A stretch of DNA of 64,000 nt, from assembly GCA_046331625.1 (NCBI GenBank), contig JAXLQL010000015.1, positions 62,001 through 126,000 of the forward strand, given 5' to 3'. How positions within the stretch are numbered: the stretch's first letter is position 1; the number at the start of each line of letters is the position of its first letter. Both the position numbers and the translations under genes were made by a program. The notes beneath the pieces are model-generated. The model had not been told where the DNA came from. It ran no database searches and saw only the letters and a list, made by a program, of their open reading frames with translations. Source of the stretch: JAXLQL01 sp046331625 (GTDB lineage Bacteria; Acidobacteriota; Terriglobia; Bryobacterales; Bryobacteraceae). Of this stretch, positions 35,772 to 43,795 are shown piece after piece.

Positions 35772-38225
35772 TCAGGCCATGTCGAACTTCTCGGGATGCA
35801 GCAGGTCATCGCTCTTCACGATCACCGTGCGCCCGAGTGTTTCCTCGAGTTCCGCCAGATAGTGGCCGCCCTTGAGCAGCTTCGCCACCTCGGGATTCAC
35901 GCGCAGCATCACGTCTTTGCCTTCGAGCGACTGCGCGATCTTGTGAGCCTCGGTGAGCACTTCGCCCACCACCGTCTGTGGACTCTTCACGTACCCCGCG
36001 CCTTCGCACGTCGGGCACGGAGCGCACAACGCCCGCTCGAGGCTCTGCTTCACGCGCCGCCGCGTGATCGCCACCAAGCCGAAATCGTTGAACTGGAGAA
36101 TCTTGTACGGTGCGCGATCGGTCCGCATCGCCTCTTCGAGCGCCTGCATCACCTTCTGGCGATTCTTGCGCTCGTCCATGTCGATGAAGTCCACCACGAT
36201 GATGCCGCCGAGATCGCGCAGGCGAACCTGCCGCACGATCTCCTTGATCGCTTCGATGTTCGTCTTGACGATCGTATCTTCGAGCCGGTTCGACTTACCC
36301 ACGAACTTACCCGTGTTGATGTCGATCGCCACCAGCGCCTCGGTCTGGTTGATCACGATGTATCCACCCGACTTCAGCCACACCTTCGGACGCAGCGCCT
36401 TCTCGAGCTCGGCCGTGATGTTGAACGTGTCGAAGATCGGCGTGTCCCGGCTGTACATCTTCACGCGGGTGACCATTTCCGGCTGGAACCGCTCGAGGAA
36501 TCCCACCACGCCTTCGAAGATCTCTTCGTTGTCGCACCAGATGGCGCGGAACTGATCGCCCACCTGATCGCGCAACGTGCGCGTCACCAGCTCGAGATCG
36601 GAATGCAGCAGGCACGGAGCGTGCCGCTTCTCCGCCTTCTTGCGGATATCGAGCCACTGGTTGTAGAGGAAATTCATGTCGGCGGCGATATCGGCTTCCG
36701 ACTTGCCCTCGCCCGCCGTCCGCACGATGAATCCGCCGGAGATGCCTTGCGCGTGCGTCTGCACGATCCGCTTCAGTCTCTGCCGCTCGTCATCGCCGCC
36801 CACTTTGCGTGACACGCCCAGATGGTCGAGCGTGGGCATGAACACCACGTAACGGCCCGGCATCGCGATGTGCGAAGTGATCCGCGCGCCCTTCTGCCCC
36901 AGCGGTTCCTTCGCGATCTGGACAATGATCTCTTGCCCTTCCTTCAGCAACTCCGCGATCGATGGCTGCGGCGGACGTTCCCGATCGCGTCCACGCCCTT
37001 CACGACCCTCGCGGCCACCTTCGCGACCTCCCTCGCGACCTTCACGGCCACCCTCGCGACCCTCGCGCTCGGGCCGAGCCACCTGCTGCGGTTGCTCCTG
37101 CCCCGGCGCCGTCCGCGGCACCGCTTCGTAGCGATCTCCACCGCGCCCGCGCCGCCGCATCCGGCGATGCCCGCGCTGGATGTAGCGCGCCACCGGCTGC
37201 TCACGGACCTCGGCTTGCATCGCCTCGCCGCCTTCGGCCGCCTCGCCCGCTTCTTCGGGAGCCAAGTCCATTGACCCGTCTTCCATCGCCTCGGCGGAGC
37301 CGCCTTCCGCGCCTGCGGCAAGAGCGCGCTCATGCGCCAGTTCGGCCTCGTCTTCGAGCGACTCGTTCACCAACTCGCGGACTTCGTCGCTCAGCGCGTC
37401 GGCTGAACTCCGGACAACCGGGTCCACACCACTCTCGGCCACCACCTCTTCGGCCGACTCTTCTTCCACCGGAACCTGCAAGCCACCCGCGATCGCCTCG
37501 GCTTCGAGTTCGCCTTCGGCATCTGGCTCGGCCGCCGCAGCGGCTCCGTACTTGGCGATCGACTCGCCTGGAAGAATCAACGGCTCTTCATCGGAGCCCG
37601 CATCATCACCTGCAACCTCGGCTTCCACGGGAGCCGCGTCCGCCGGCGCCGAAGCGTACTTCGACTCGGGAATTCCGTTGCCTCCTCGACCTCCCCGGCG
37701 GCGCCTGCGCCGTCCCCGCCCACGGCGGCCATCGCGATCATTGCGCGCATCACCGCCCGCGCCGCCATCGCCGGCCGGCTCGACGCTGCCTTCCACAGCA
37801 GCGGCTGCGGCTTCCTTGGGCTCGGCGGTCTCGCGCGCTTCGCGCGGTTCCCGTGCTTCCCGCGCCTCTCGAGGCTCGCGTGCTTCCCGCGGCTCACGCG
37901 GCTCTCGGCCTTCTCGCGGCTCGCGGTCGCGATCCCGGCCGCCCCGCTGCTCGCGGGCCTCAGGACGCGTGCTCACGCGCTCGTAGTCTTCATCGGACTG
38001 CTCGAGAAAGTCCGATACGTAGAGGAAGGCGTCGCGCTCGAGGCCGAGTTCCACGAATGCCGACTGCATGCCCGGCAAAACGCGCGTGACTCTTCCTTTG
38101 TGGATGCTGCCTACGAGCGAGTATTCATTGGACCGCTGGAAGTAGATCTCGACGAGTTGATCGTTTTCGAGAATGGCTACTTTGGTCTCGTGGCGATTTG
38201 CGGAAATCACCATCTCTTTGGTCAT
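35772..38225 (-). CDS. Ribonuclease E/G with a large charged insertion in the S1 domain
   Basis: 817 residues against about 490 for RNase G. Residues 1-85 are the first half of the S1 domain (GSIHKGRVTRVLPGMQSAFV ... FLYVSDF). About 335 residues of low complexity follow: REPREAREPRE-type repeats, an R/G-rich patch, long acidic stretches and GREGGREG repeats. The S1 domain resumes near 422 (LLKEGQEIIVQIAKEP) and the DNase-I-like catalytic domain is normal, with the two metal-binding Asp in VAIDINTGKF and VVDFIDM and the CPTCEGAG zinc link. It processes rRNA and mRNA. Downstream of rodA, as often seen. ATG start behind a GGAG. Confidence 0.92.
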   Translation of the reverse strand: MTKEMVISANRHETKVAILENDQLVEIYFQRSNEYSLVGSIHKGRVTRVLPGMQSAFVELGLERDAFLYVSDFLEQSDEDYERVSTRPEAREQRGGRDRDREPREGREPREPREAREPREAREAREPREARETAEPKEAAAAAVEGSVEPAGDGGAGGDARNDRDGRRGRGRRRRRRGGRGGNGIPESKYASAPADAAPVEAEVAGDDAGSDEEPLILPGESIAKYGAAAAAEPDAEGELEAEAIAGGLQVPVEEESAEEVVAESGVDPVVRSSADALSDEVRELVNESLEDEAELAHERALAAGAEGGSAEAMEDGSMDLAPEEAGEAAEGGEAMQAEVREQPVARYIQRGHRRMRRRGRGGDRYEAVPRTAPGQEQPQQVARPEREGREGGREGREGGREGGREGREGRGRDRERPPQPSIAELLKEGQEIIVQIAKEPLGQKGARITSHIAMPGRYVVFMPTLDHLGVSRKVGGDDERQRLKRIVQTHAQGISGGFIVRTAGEGKSEADIAADMNFLYNQWLDIRKKAEKRHAPCLLHSDLELVTRTLRDQVGDQFRAIWCDNEEIFEGVVGFLERFQPEMVTRVKMYSRDTPIFDTFNITAELEKALRPKVWLKSGGYIVINQTEALVAIDINTGKFVGKSNRLEDTIVKTNIEAIKEIVRQVRLRDLGGIIVVDFIDMDERKNRQKVMQALEEAMRTDRAPYKILQFNDFGLVAITRRRVKQSLERALCAPCPTCEGAGYVKSPQTVVGEVLTEAHKIAQSLEGKDVMLRVNPEVAKLLKGGHYLAELEETLGRTVIVKSDDLLHPEKFDMA

Positions 38226-38540
38226 TGCATGTCTCCGGTTCCGGAGCGGACATGCCTGGGGGCGGGATGGACCGGTACACGGCCAAGTGGCCGGGTGGGG
38301 TGGCGGCGTTACGGGTGAGCGCGGGACCGGGCCCGCTCGTTACGGTCACAGAATGTCCATCGCGGCGAAGCTGCTTCCGGGCGGTTGGCCTTCGGCCTCC
38401 GCTCCTGTCTGCAGCCTCCAGGAGCCGCTCCTTGTTCTTTTTTTCCGCGCCGCCAGCCGCGAGCGCCGATTCGCGCCCTACGCGCCAGCCGCGCCAATTT
38501 CTATCCGAACGGTCCGGCCCCATCGGAGCCGGGAACGAGA
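38226..38540 (-). other. Intergenic region between rodA and the RNase E/G gene
   Basis: 315 bases with no convincing gene. Read on the minus strand it holds an A/G-rich patch and a short GC-rich hairpin (GGCCGAAGGCC near 38383-38393) and ends in the ribosome site of the RNase gene. RNase E messages of other bacteria have regulatory leaders, so this could be one, but no specific structure was established. Confidence 0.3.
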
Positions 38541-39632
38541 TCAGTTGACAAACCGCCGGAGCCGGACGTTGTTCACCAGCCCCAGCATCAAAAACATCGA
38601 CAAAGTATTCGACCCACCCGCGCTCATCAGCGGCAGCGGGATTCCAGTGACGGGCATTTGCCCCGCCACCATGCCCACGTTCACCAAAACGTGGAACAAC
38701 AACACCGAAGCGACTCCCATGCAAATGTACATGCCCGGCCTGTCCGGCGCTGTTTGGGCATTTTGGACGATCTGCAACAGAAGCAAAAAGTACAGCGTCA
38801 AAGCGATCAGTACACCGACGAAACCATGCTCTTCGCCGAACGTGGCGAAGACGAAATCCGTGTGCGGCACCGGGAGAAACCGCCCCTGGGTTTGCGTGCC
38901 TTGCGTCATGCCGCGCCCCCAAGTGCCGCCCGCCCCGATGGCGATCTGCGACTGGATCACCTGGTAGCCTTTTCCCTGCGGATCGTGCCCGGGATCGAGA
39001 AAGCTCTCCAAGCGCGCCTTCTGGTAATCGTGCAGGAGGTTGTACCCTCCTACGAGCGCCCCGGCCGCGAGCGTGCCGATGAGCACCGCGTGCCGCAGCT
39101 TCAGGCCCGCTAGAAAGATCCCAATCGCCAGGATGGGCAGGTAGGTGAGTGATGTGCCTAGGTCCGGTTGCCGCATGATCAGCAGCATCGGAATGGCCAC
39201 CAGCCCACCGAGCTTGAGCAGATCCTTGCCCTCCAGGTGGTCCTTCTTTTGACTTGTCAAATATCTGGCTACTAGCAATATTATCACTAGCTTGGCAAAT
39301 TCCGATACCTGAAAATGGAAGCCCCCGAACAAGGGGATCCACCGCCGCGACCCGAAGATCTTGGTCCCCACCAGCAGCACTACCACCAGCAGTAGCACGC
39401 TAACCCCATACAACAAAGGGACTTGCCCCAATAGCGTGTGGTAGTCCACCCGGCTGATCAGCCACATCAGCCCCAGTCCGATCGCCAGGTATAAGGTTTG
39501 CTTCCACCACGCGCTGCCCCACTTGGTGCCGTGCGTGGCCGAAAAGATCTGAAGGACGCCGAGTCCGGAGATCGACAAGGCAAGGACGACCATCATCCAG
39601 TCGAGGTCGCGGACCGAGCGGTAGCCGGTCAT
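38541..39632 (-). CDS. rodA: Rod-shape-determining peptidoglycan polymerase RodA (SEDS family)
   Basis: 363 residues from the ATG at 39632 (MTGYRSVRDLDW); upstream in-frame codons look non-coding. About ten membrane helices; SEDS marks include SRRWIPLFGGFHFQVSE, the RQPDLGTSL loop, GWGxx-like GTWGRGMTQGTQTQ, PHTDFVFATFGEE and the closing MSAGGS. It polymerises lipid II into glycan strands for the lateral wall with a class B PBP. Upstream of the RNase E/G gene as in many genomes. Confidence 0.95.
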   Translation of the reverse strand: MTGYRSVRDLDWMMVVLALSISGLGVLQIFSATHGTKWGSAWWKQTLYLAIGLGLMWLISRVDYHTLLGQVPLLYGVSVLLLVVVLLVGTKIFGSRRWIPLFGGFHFQVSEFAKLVIILLVARYLTSQKKDHLEGKDLLKLGGLVAIPMLLIMRQPDLGTSLTYLPILAIGIFLAGLKLRHAVLIGTLAAGALVGGYNLLHDYQKARLESFLDPGHDPQGKGYQVIQSQIAIGAGGTWGRGMTQGTQTQGRFLPVPHTDFVFATFGEEHGFVGVLIALTLYFLLLLQIVQNAQTAPDRPGMYICMGVASVLLFHVLVNVGMVAGQMPVTGIPLPLMSAGGSNTLSMFLMLGLVNNVRLRRFVN

Positions 39633-39767
39633 CGGTCCCAGTTTAGCAGCATGCCGCAGCAGCGAGTCGCGAGCGTATCGGTTCGTTGGGGCATAGCTCT
39701 CGTTCGCTACCGCACTATGCTTCCCCATTGTGCTCCGGGCTGCCGCCGACGCGCTCGCCCCCCGTGC

Positions 39768-39983
39768 CTATTCTTTCATCAGCACATACACGGGCGCGGA
39801 AATTGAGGGCGTGCTCTGCGAACACACGAGTTCAAGCACCCGATCGAATTTGCCCTCGGGAAGCCGAAGACCGATTTGGTACCGCCCGATGCTGTTCGCT
39901 GCCAAACCGAAGGAAGTAGCTACTGGTGGCGGCGAGGCGCCACTGTTCTGCGCACAGTGGATCAAACTGGGGTCGCTTAGCGG
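39768..39983 (-). pseudogene. Fragment resembling the TIGR03437 C-terminal domain of secreted acidobacterial proteins
   Basis: About 71 codons ending in a stop: LIHCAQNSGASPPP, then FGLAANSIGRYQIGLRLP and SISAPVYVL. The 'GL....G.YQ...RLP' and terminal 'S..APV.V' spacing resemble the C-terminal domain that closes many exported Solibacter proteins. The frame continues upstream to 40199 but that part looks non-coding and overlaps the next gene. It is probably the remnant of a larger gene; as a fragment it cannot be exported. The call is tentative. Confidence 0.3.
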
Positions 39984-40185
39984 CTGAGGCCCTGCGGGAA
40001 TTCCCGTTGCACCGGCAGGCTGGGCGAAGCCGGAAACTAGAAGCGAATGCTCCCACCAGGTATTGCGGGATTGGCTGTCGTGATCGGGATTCCGTTTGCG
40101 TGCTGCACTCCCGCTGTTTCGACCTGGGCGCAGCGTGTCCTCTGATGGTGTCAGTCTATCAAACGTGTTCCGCGGGGCGACCCTA

Positions 40186-40812
40186 CTATCCATTGGCACG
40201 CAACCAGTCGACGATCAGCGTCGACAGATCGATGAGCGTAAGCCGCTCCTCTTCCAACCCGGCCTTCGCGCACGCAGTAGGAAGCTCACCCTGGAATCGT
40301 TGATACCGCGCGATGACCTTGCCACCGCCAGGAAGCCCTCTGAGCTGCGATGCCCCCTGGAGCCAGTTTCTCACCACCCGAATCGCACGCTCGGGATCTC
40401 CACCGTGCGCGCTAATGTCTTGCCCGGCGATATCAGATATGAACTGACGATACCGGTAAGGATCGCTGTCCAGCACCAGCGTGCGCTTCTTGCGCTGATG
40501 CTGTCCGCCGAATCGCTTGCAACCCAGGAACAATCCGAGCTCCAGCGGCATGTTGAATCGGGGCAGGCGTGTCTCAGGATCCAATGCGACCGCCGATAGA
40601 TCGTGGATGCCGTACCGGCACTCCTCGATCATGCGTTCGATTTTCGACAGCCGGAACTCCCCCGTATCTTCCTCCTGCAGGGCGCACCGCCCCACGAAGG
40701 TGAGATCCGATATAGCGAACAGGATTGCGTTTAGGATCGGCCGGTAGCTTGCGTCAAAAGGACAGTTGACAAATACCTGCCTATTTCTGAGGTTTGCCAC
40801 TGGTTGATGCAC
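40186..40812 (-). CDS. TIR/deoxyribosyltransferase-like protein, putative effector of a two-gene cassette
   Basis: 208 residues from a GTG at 40812, overlapping the end of the DUF2188 gene by 32 bases (a GTG at 40800 is also in frame). Marks: VFVNCPFD near residue 15, RCALQEEDTGEFRLSKIE, CRYGIHDLS, LPRFNMPLELGLFLG and SDIAGQDISAH. The block around ELGLFLG resembles the NVxFELGFFIG segment of TIR-like (CAP12-type) proteins and the catalytic-Glu region of nucleoside deoxyribosyltransferases, so a nucleotide- or NAD-cleaving activity is a reasonable guess. I recall close relatives annotated only as hypothetical in many genomes. Function is inference. Confidence 0.8.
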   Translation of the reverse strand: MHQPVANLRNRQVFVNCPFDASYRPILNAILFAISDLTFVGRCALQEEDTGEFRLSKIERMIEECRYGIHDLSAVALDPETRLPRFNMPLELGLFLGCKRFGGQHQRKKRTLVLDSDPYRYRQFISDIAGQDISAHGGDPERAIRVVRNWLQGASQLRGLPGGGKVIARYQRFQGELPTACAKAGLEEERLTLIDLSTLIVDWLRANG

Positions 40813-41101
40813 AGGACTCGAGACGCATGATCGCGAGTTGCCCTACCGCCCGTCCGATCTGCTTGGCCAGCCGGCTCTTCTTCGGTACATCCATAACCCG
40901 CCTGATCCCATAGGTCTCGTGAATCCGCACCCTTCCGTCTGCTCCGTGAATCGCCAATTGCGCCCGGCCCATCTTTTTCACGATCCCTCGAGCGGCGTGA
41001 ATCGCCTCCCGTTGCGTGCGGAACACCTTGGCCGTCCCGCCCTCTTTTCTGACGGACCAGCTTCCATTCCACCAGTAGACGTGATACGTTTTGGCAACCA
41101 T
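40781..41101 (-). CDS. DUF2188-domain protein, first gene of the cassette
   Basis: About 106 residues from the ATG at 41101 (MVAKTYHVYWWNGSW); codons upstream look non-coding. The N-terminal half matches DUF2188: HVYWW..GSWSVRKEGG, AKVFRTQREAIHAARGIVKK, LAIHGADGRVRIHETYG, a small alpha/beta fold of unknown role. A basic helical tail (PKKSRLAKQIGRAVGQ) follows. Its 3' end overlaps the next gene, implying coupled translation. It may be a regulator or sensor of the partner. Confidence 0.8.
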   Translation of the reverse strand: MVAKTYHVYWWNGSWSVRKEGGTAKVFRTQREAIHAARGIVKKMGRAQLAIHGADGRVRIHETYGIRRVMDVPKKSRLAKQIGRAVGQLAIMRLESCASTSGKPQK

Positions 41102-41395
41102 ACGCCTTTGCCTCCATTCTAGCGGCTTTGGAACCGCAAGTCTCTGATCCCCCACATCCGGCGGTTCCTAACCAAGTAGTGCGCGCAGAATGGCGTTTCT
41201 CTCAGTTTTTCTCGACCGTTGCACTTTGTCGACCGGCTCCGGGCAAGCCGCTTCGCAGATTTCCCGCTCCCGCCCCCCTATCGATACCGTGTACTGAAAA
41301 TTTCCTAACCCCCATCCCCCCAATCACTTCCCCGGATCGATTTTGCAAGCCGAAACCGCCCCTCCTCTACCCTCACAACGGAGGCTCATTCAACC
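41102..41395. other. Divergent intergenic region
   Basis: 294 bases between the DUF2188 gene (minus) and the gene at 41396 (plus). It is less GC-rich and C-rich in the 3' part. No clear promoter pair, hairpin or gene fragment was recognised. Confidence 0.3.
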
Positions 41396-42058
41396 ATGCC
41401 AATCGACATCTCAACCGCAAAGCGCGCCGCAACACCCGGCGCCCAACCCAAACCCATCGCCGGACCCCGCTCCGTCGTCCTCTCCACAGAGGACCCCGCC
41501 GCCTGGCGCCAACTCCTCATCTCCTACATGAATCGCTTCCAGCCCGCCGACGCCGTCGAAGCCCAACTCGTCGAACAAATGGCCGCCGCCCAGTGGCGCA
41601 TCCGCCGCGCCTGGGCCATCGAGTCGTCCACTTACGACCTCGAACTGACCCGCTCCGAAACCACTGTCCGCCAGACTTTCGAAGCGATCGATGCGCCTGG
41701 CCGCACCGCCCTCGCGCACCAACACCTTGCCGACAATTCCCAGGCACTCAGCAACATCCAACGCCAGGAAGCGCGCCTTTCCCGCGAGTATCATCGCGCA
41801 CTCGCCGAACTCCGCCGTCTTCAGGCCGAGCGCCCCACCCTCGAGCCCGAGCCCGCCCCGCTCGAAAAAGCGAATTTGCAAAACGAACTACCCCACGAAA
41901 GCGTGCCCGAACCCCCGCCCACTCCACCGGACCATACCGCCTCAGAGCCGCCCGCGCCCGCGCAACCCCCCTCTACCGCACCGTCCGATCCACCACCCGG
42001 CCCTCCTCCTTCGCCGCAACCCCCTTCCGCGCCGCCTGACCATACAGCGCCAGAGTAA
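41396..42058 (+). CDS. Acidobacterial helical protein family member with a proline-rich tail
   Basis: 220 residues. The central part (about 28-150) follows a pattern I have seen repeatedly in Acidobacteria: VVLSTEDPAAWRQLL, a FQPADAVEAQLVEQMA helix, WRIRRAWAIES, and an RLSREYHRALAELRRLQ coiled-coil-like helix. These proteins occur as many paralogues and have no known function. The final about 60 residues are mostly Pro/Ser/Ala (PPPTPPDHTASEPP type). The last 86 bases overlap the convergent esterase gene. ATG start. Confidence 0.7.
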   Translation: MPIDISTAKRAATPGAQPKPIAGPRSVVLSTEDPAAWRQLLISYMNRFQPADAVEAQLVEQMAAAQWRIRRAWAIESSTYDLELTRSETTVRQTFEAIDAPGRTALAHQHLADNSQALSNIQRQEARLSREYHRALAELRRLQAERPTLEPEPAPLEKANLQNELPHESVPEPPPTPPDHTASEPPAPAQPPSTAPSDPPPGPPPSPQPPSAPPDHTAPE

Positions 42059-43583
42059 GTGGAATCCCCGTCGAATGATAGTCGAGTTTTCGAAAACGGC
42101 CGGCCAACAGCATCGTTTGCCGCTCCACTACCTGACCTTCCAGCGCGACAGTATAAGTCCGTTCCGGATCGAGATCGCTCCAGACTATCTTGTACCCGTC
42201 GTCCTTCTTCGCATCGAACGCGTACTTCATCCCAGACACCTGCACCAGCCGGCTCGCCCCCGGCGAGTCGATCCGCGTCGGCTGGTCTTTCTTCGGATGC
42301 GGCACGTTGTCGTCGAGAATCGCCAGAATATCCTGACCCTTCAGCTTCACCGTCACCAGGAACTGATCGAATGGCCGGCTGCACTGAATCAGATCCACCA
42401 CGTCCACTGGACCCTCGAGCGCCAGGCCGCGATATGCCCATCCGCCATACAGCGCGATCTCCGCCCCCGTCGCCGCGCGCATCGCGTCAGTGATCCAGTT
42501 GGCGAGCAGCTTCTCGTTGCCCACCATGTCCAGCCGCCCGCTCGTCCGCGCCACCGAATGCTTGCGCCACGCCGTCAACTCGCGCGCCTGCTTCGGTTCC
42601 AGCGACGCTGTCCATCCCGCCGTCAGCCGCAATTGCTGCTCCACGGGAATCGGCCCCGTCCAAACGGTGCGCCCGTTCACCGTCACATACAGCGGCCTCG
42701 TCGTGTCCAGAAAGAAGTAATCCGGAGCGAAGGTGAACTCCGCCACGTTGCTCACCGTGAAGTGCGCGCGGTTCCCACCCGGAGCCTCGGCCTGGATCCA
42801 CGCCATCTCGCCCGGACGCTCCATGCGCTCCACCACGGTCCAGTAGGCGGCCCCATGCAGCGGCGTGTCCACTTCGAAGTAGTAGCGCCGCGGATGCGGC
42901 TCGCGCTTGTGCTGCATCAGGAACTCCAGCACATGGTCGAAGTCTTTCACCGCGCCGTTGTGCCCCTCGCCAGGAAGCACCTCTTGCTCCACAGGAGCGC
43001 CGAACTTCCGCATCCTCTCCACACCCGCAGCGACGCCCCGATGGTAGAACTCCGAGTCCTTCGCTCCCCCAATCCACAGGAACGGAATCGAAGCCGCGTT
43101 GCGCGCAATCCACGGGAAGCTGTACGCCGCCGCCAACGGAGCCACCGCCGCGAACAGATCCGGATGATGCATCGCCAGGTAGGCCGCGCCGGTCCCGCCC
43201 ATGGAGTGCCCGGTGAGATAGATGCGATCTTCGTCGATCCGGTAGCGCTTCCGCACGTCTTCCATCACGCAGAACACGTCGTTCTCGCCAATCCCGCGAT
43301 ACTCCGTCACGCCGCGCCCCAACGGACTCGCCACGATCGCTCCATGCTTCTCCGCTGCGGCCTTCAGTGGACCCACTTGATAGATCGCATCGTCGAACAG
43401 CGTATTCTCGCTCCCGCCCGTTCCGTGCATCGCGATCACCAGCGGCCAAGCCAGTTGGGGGTCATAGCGTGAAGGAACGAAGAGCCGATACGGTTGGTCC
43501 GAGTTGTCCACCGTCGAGTGATACGACAATCGCAAGTCTTGTCCCGCTGCGAGCGCGGTCGCGAAGACGCAGATACAAACCAC
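41973..43583 (-). CDS. Exported esterase (PHB-depolymerase-like) fused to a 5'-nucleotidase C-terminal domain
   Basis: 536 residues from the GTG at 43583, which opens a compact signal peptide (ending ALAAGQ); upstream in-frame codons are translations of the dispersed repeats and are excluded. Residues about 30-265 are an alpha/beta hydrolase with PLVIAMHGTGGSE, the nucleophile in TGHSMGGTGAA, and an EGHNG His region. A beta-rich middle follows, then residues about 375-500 with LLANWITDAMRAATGAEIALYG and VTVKLKGQDILAIL, the fold signature of the 5'-nucleotidase C-terminal substrate domain. The metallophosphatase half of 5'-nucleotidase is absent. Substrate unknown. Confidence 0.85.
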   Translation of the reverse strand: MVCICVFATALAAGQDLRLSYHSTVDNSDQPYRLFVPSRYDPQLAWPLVIAMHGTGGSENTLFDDAIYQVGPLKAAAEKHGAIVASPLGRGVTEYRGIGENDVFCVMEDVRKRYRIDEDRIYLTGHSMGGTGAAYLAMHHPDLFAAVAPLAAAYSFPWIARNAASIPFLWIGGAKDSEFYHRGVAAGVERMRKFGAPVEQEVLPGEGHNGAVKDFDHVLEFLMQHKREPHPRRYYFEVDTPLHGAAYWTVVERMERPGEMAWIQAEAPGGNRAHFTVSNVAEFTFAPDYFFLDTTRPLYVTVNGRTVWTGPIPVEQQLRLTAGWTASLEPKQARELTAWRKHSVARTSGRLDMVGNEKLLANWITDAMRAATGAEIALYGGWAYRGLALEGPVDVVDLIQCSRPFDQFLVTVKLKGQDILAILDDNVPHPKKDQPTRIDSPGASRLVQVSGMKYAFDAKKDDGYKIVWSDLDPERTYTVALEGQVVERQTMLLAGRFRKLDYHSTGIPLTLALYGQAARKGVAAKEEGRVVDRTVR

Positions 43584-43598
43584 TGACGAACACGCTCC

Positions 43599-43741
43599 GT
43601 GTAGGGCGGGCTTTAGCCTGCGCGGGACTTGAGTCCCGCTCTCGATGTGGGCACCGGCGCTCGTATCGCGCTCCGATCTCCGATTGCCGCTCCGCCGCCA
43701 TGTGGGGCAGGCTTTCAGCCTGCGCGGGACTTCAGTCCCGC
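43599..43741 (+). repeat. Compound dispersed repeat: two double-hairpin units
   Basis: Two copies, 43599-43639 and 43701-43741, of a unit made of GGGCGGGCTTTAGCCTG (or GGCAGGCTTTCAGCCTGC) followed by GCGGGACTTCAGTCCCGC (one base varies in the first copy). Each half folds back on itself. The two units and the sequence between them recur at 45529-45672 in the same orientation. Confidence 0.85.
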
Positions 43742-43795
43742 TTCCGTCCGTTGCGCGGTTCTTTGATAGCCGCATTGACACATCATACTCAGAAC

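Noticed and set aside
35604..36812. A 402-codon plus-strand frame
   Set aside because: Antisense to the RNase E/G catalytic domain.
37000..37980. Regular short repeats that resemble an array
   Set aside because: They are codon-level repeats for Arg/Glu/Pro and Gly in the RNase E/G insertion, without spacers of constant length, so not CRISPR.
38125..39342. A 405-codon minus-strand frame between rodA and the RNase gene
   Set aside because: Same strand but another frame of rodA, which has clear SEDS motifs; the part in the gap alone is not protein-like.
43775..43780. Perfect TTGACA just upstream of the CehA/McbA-type gene
   Set aside because: Only 15 bases before the ATG, too close to serve as a -35 element for that start.
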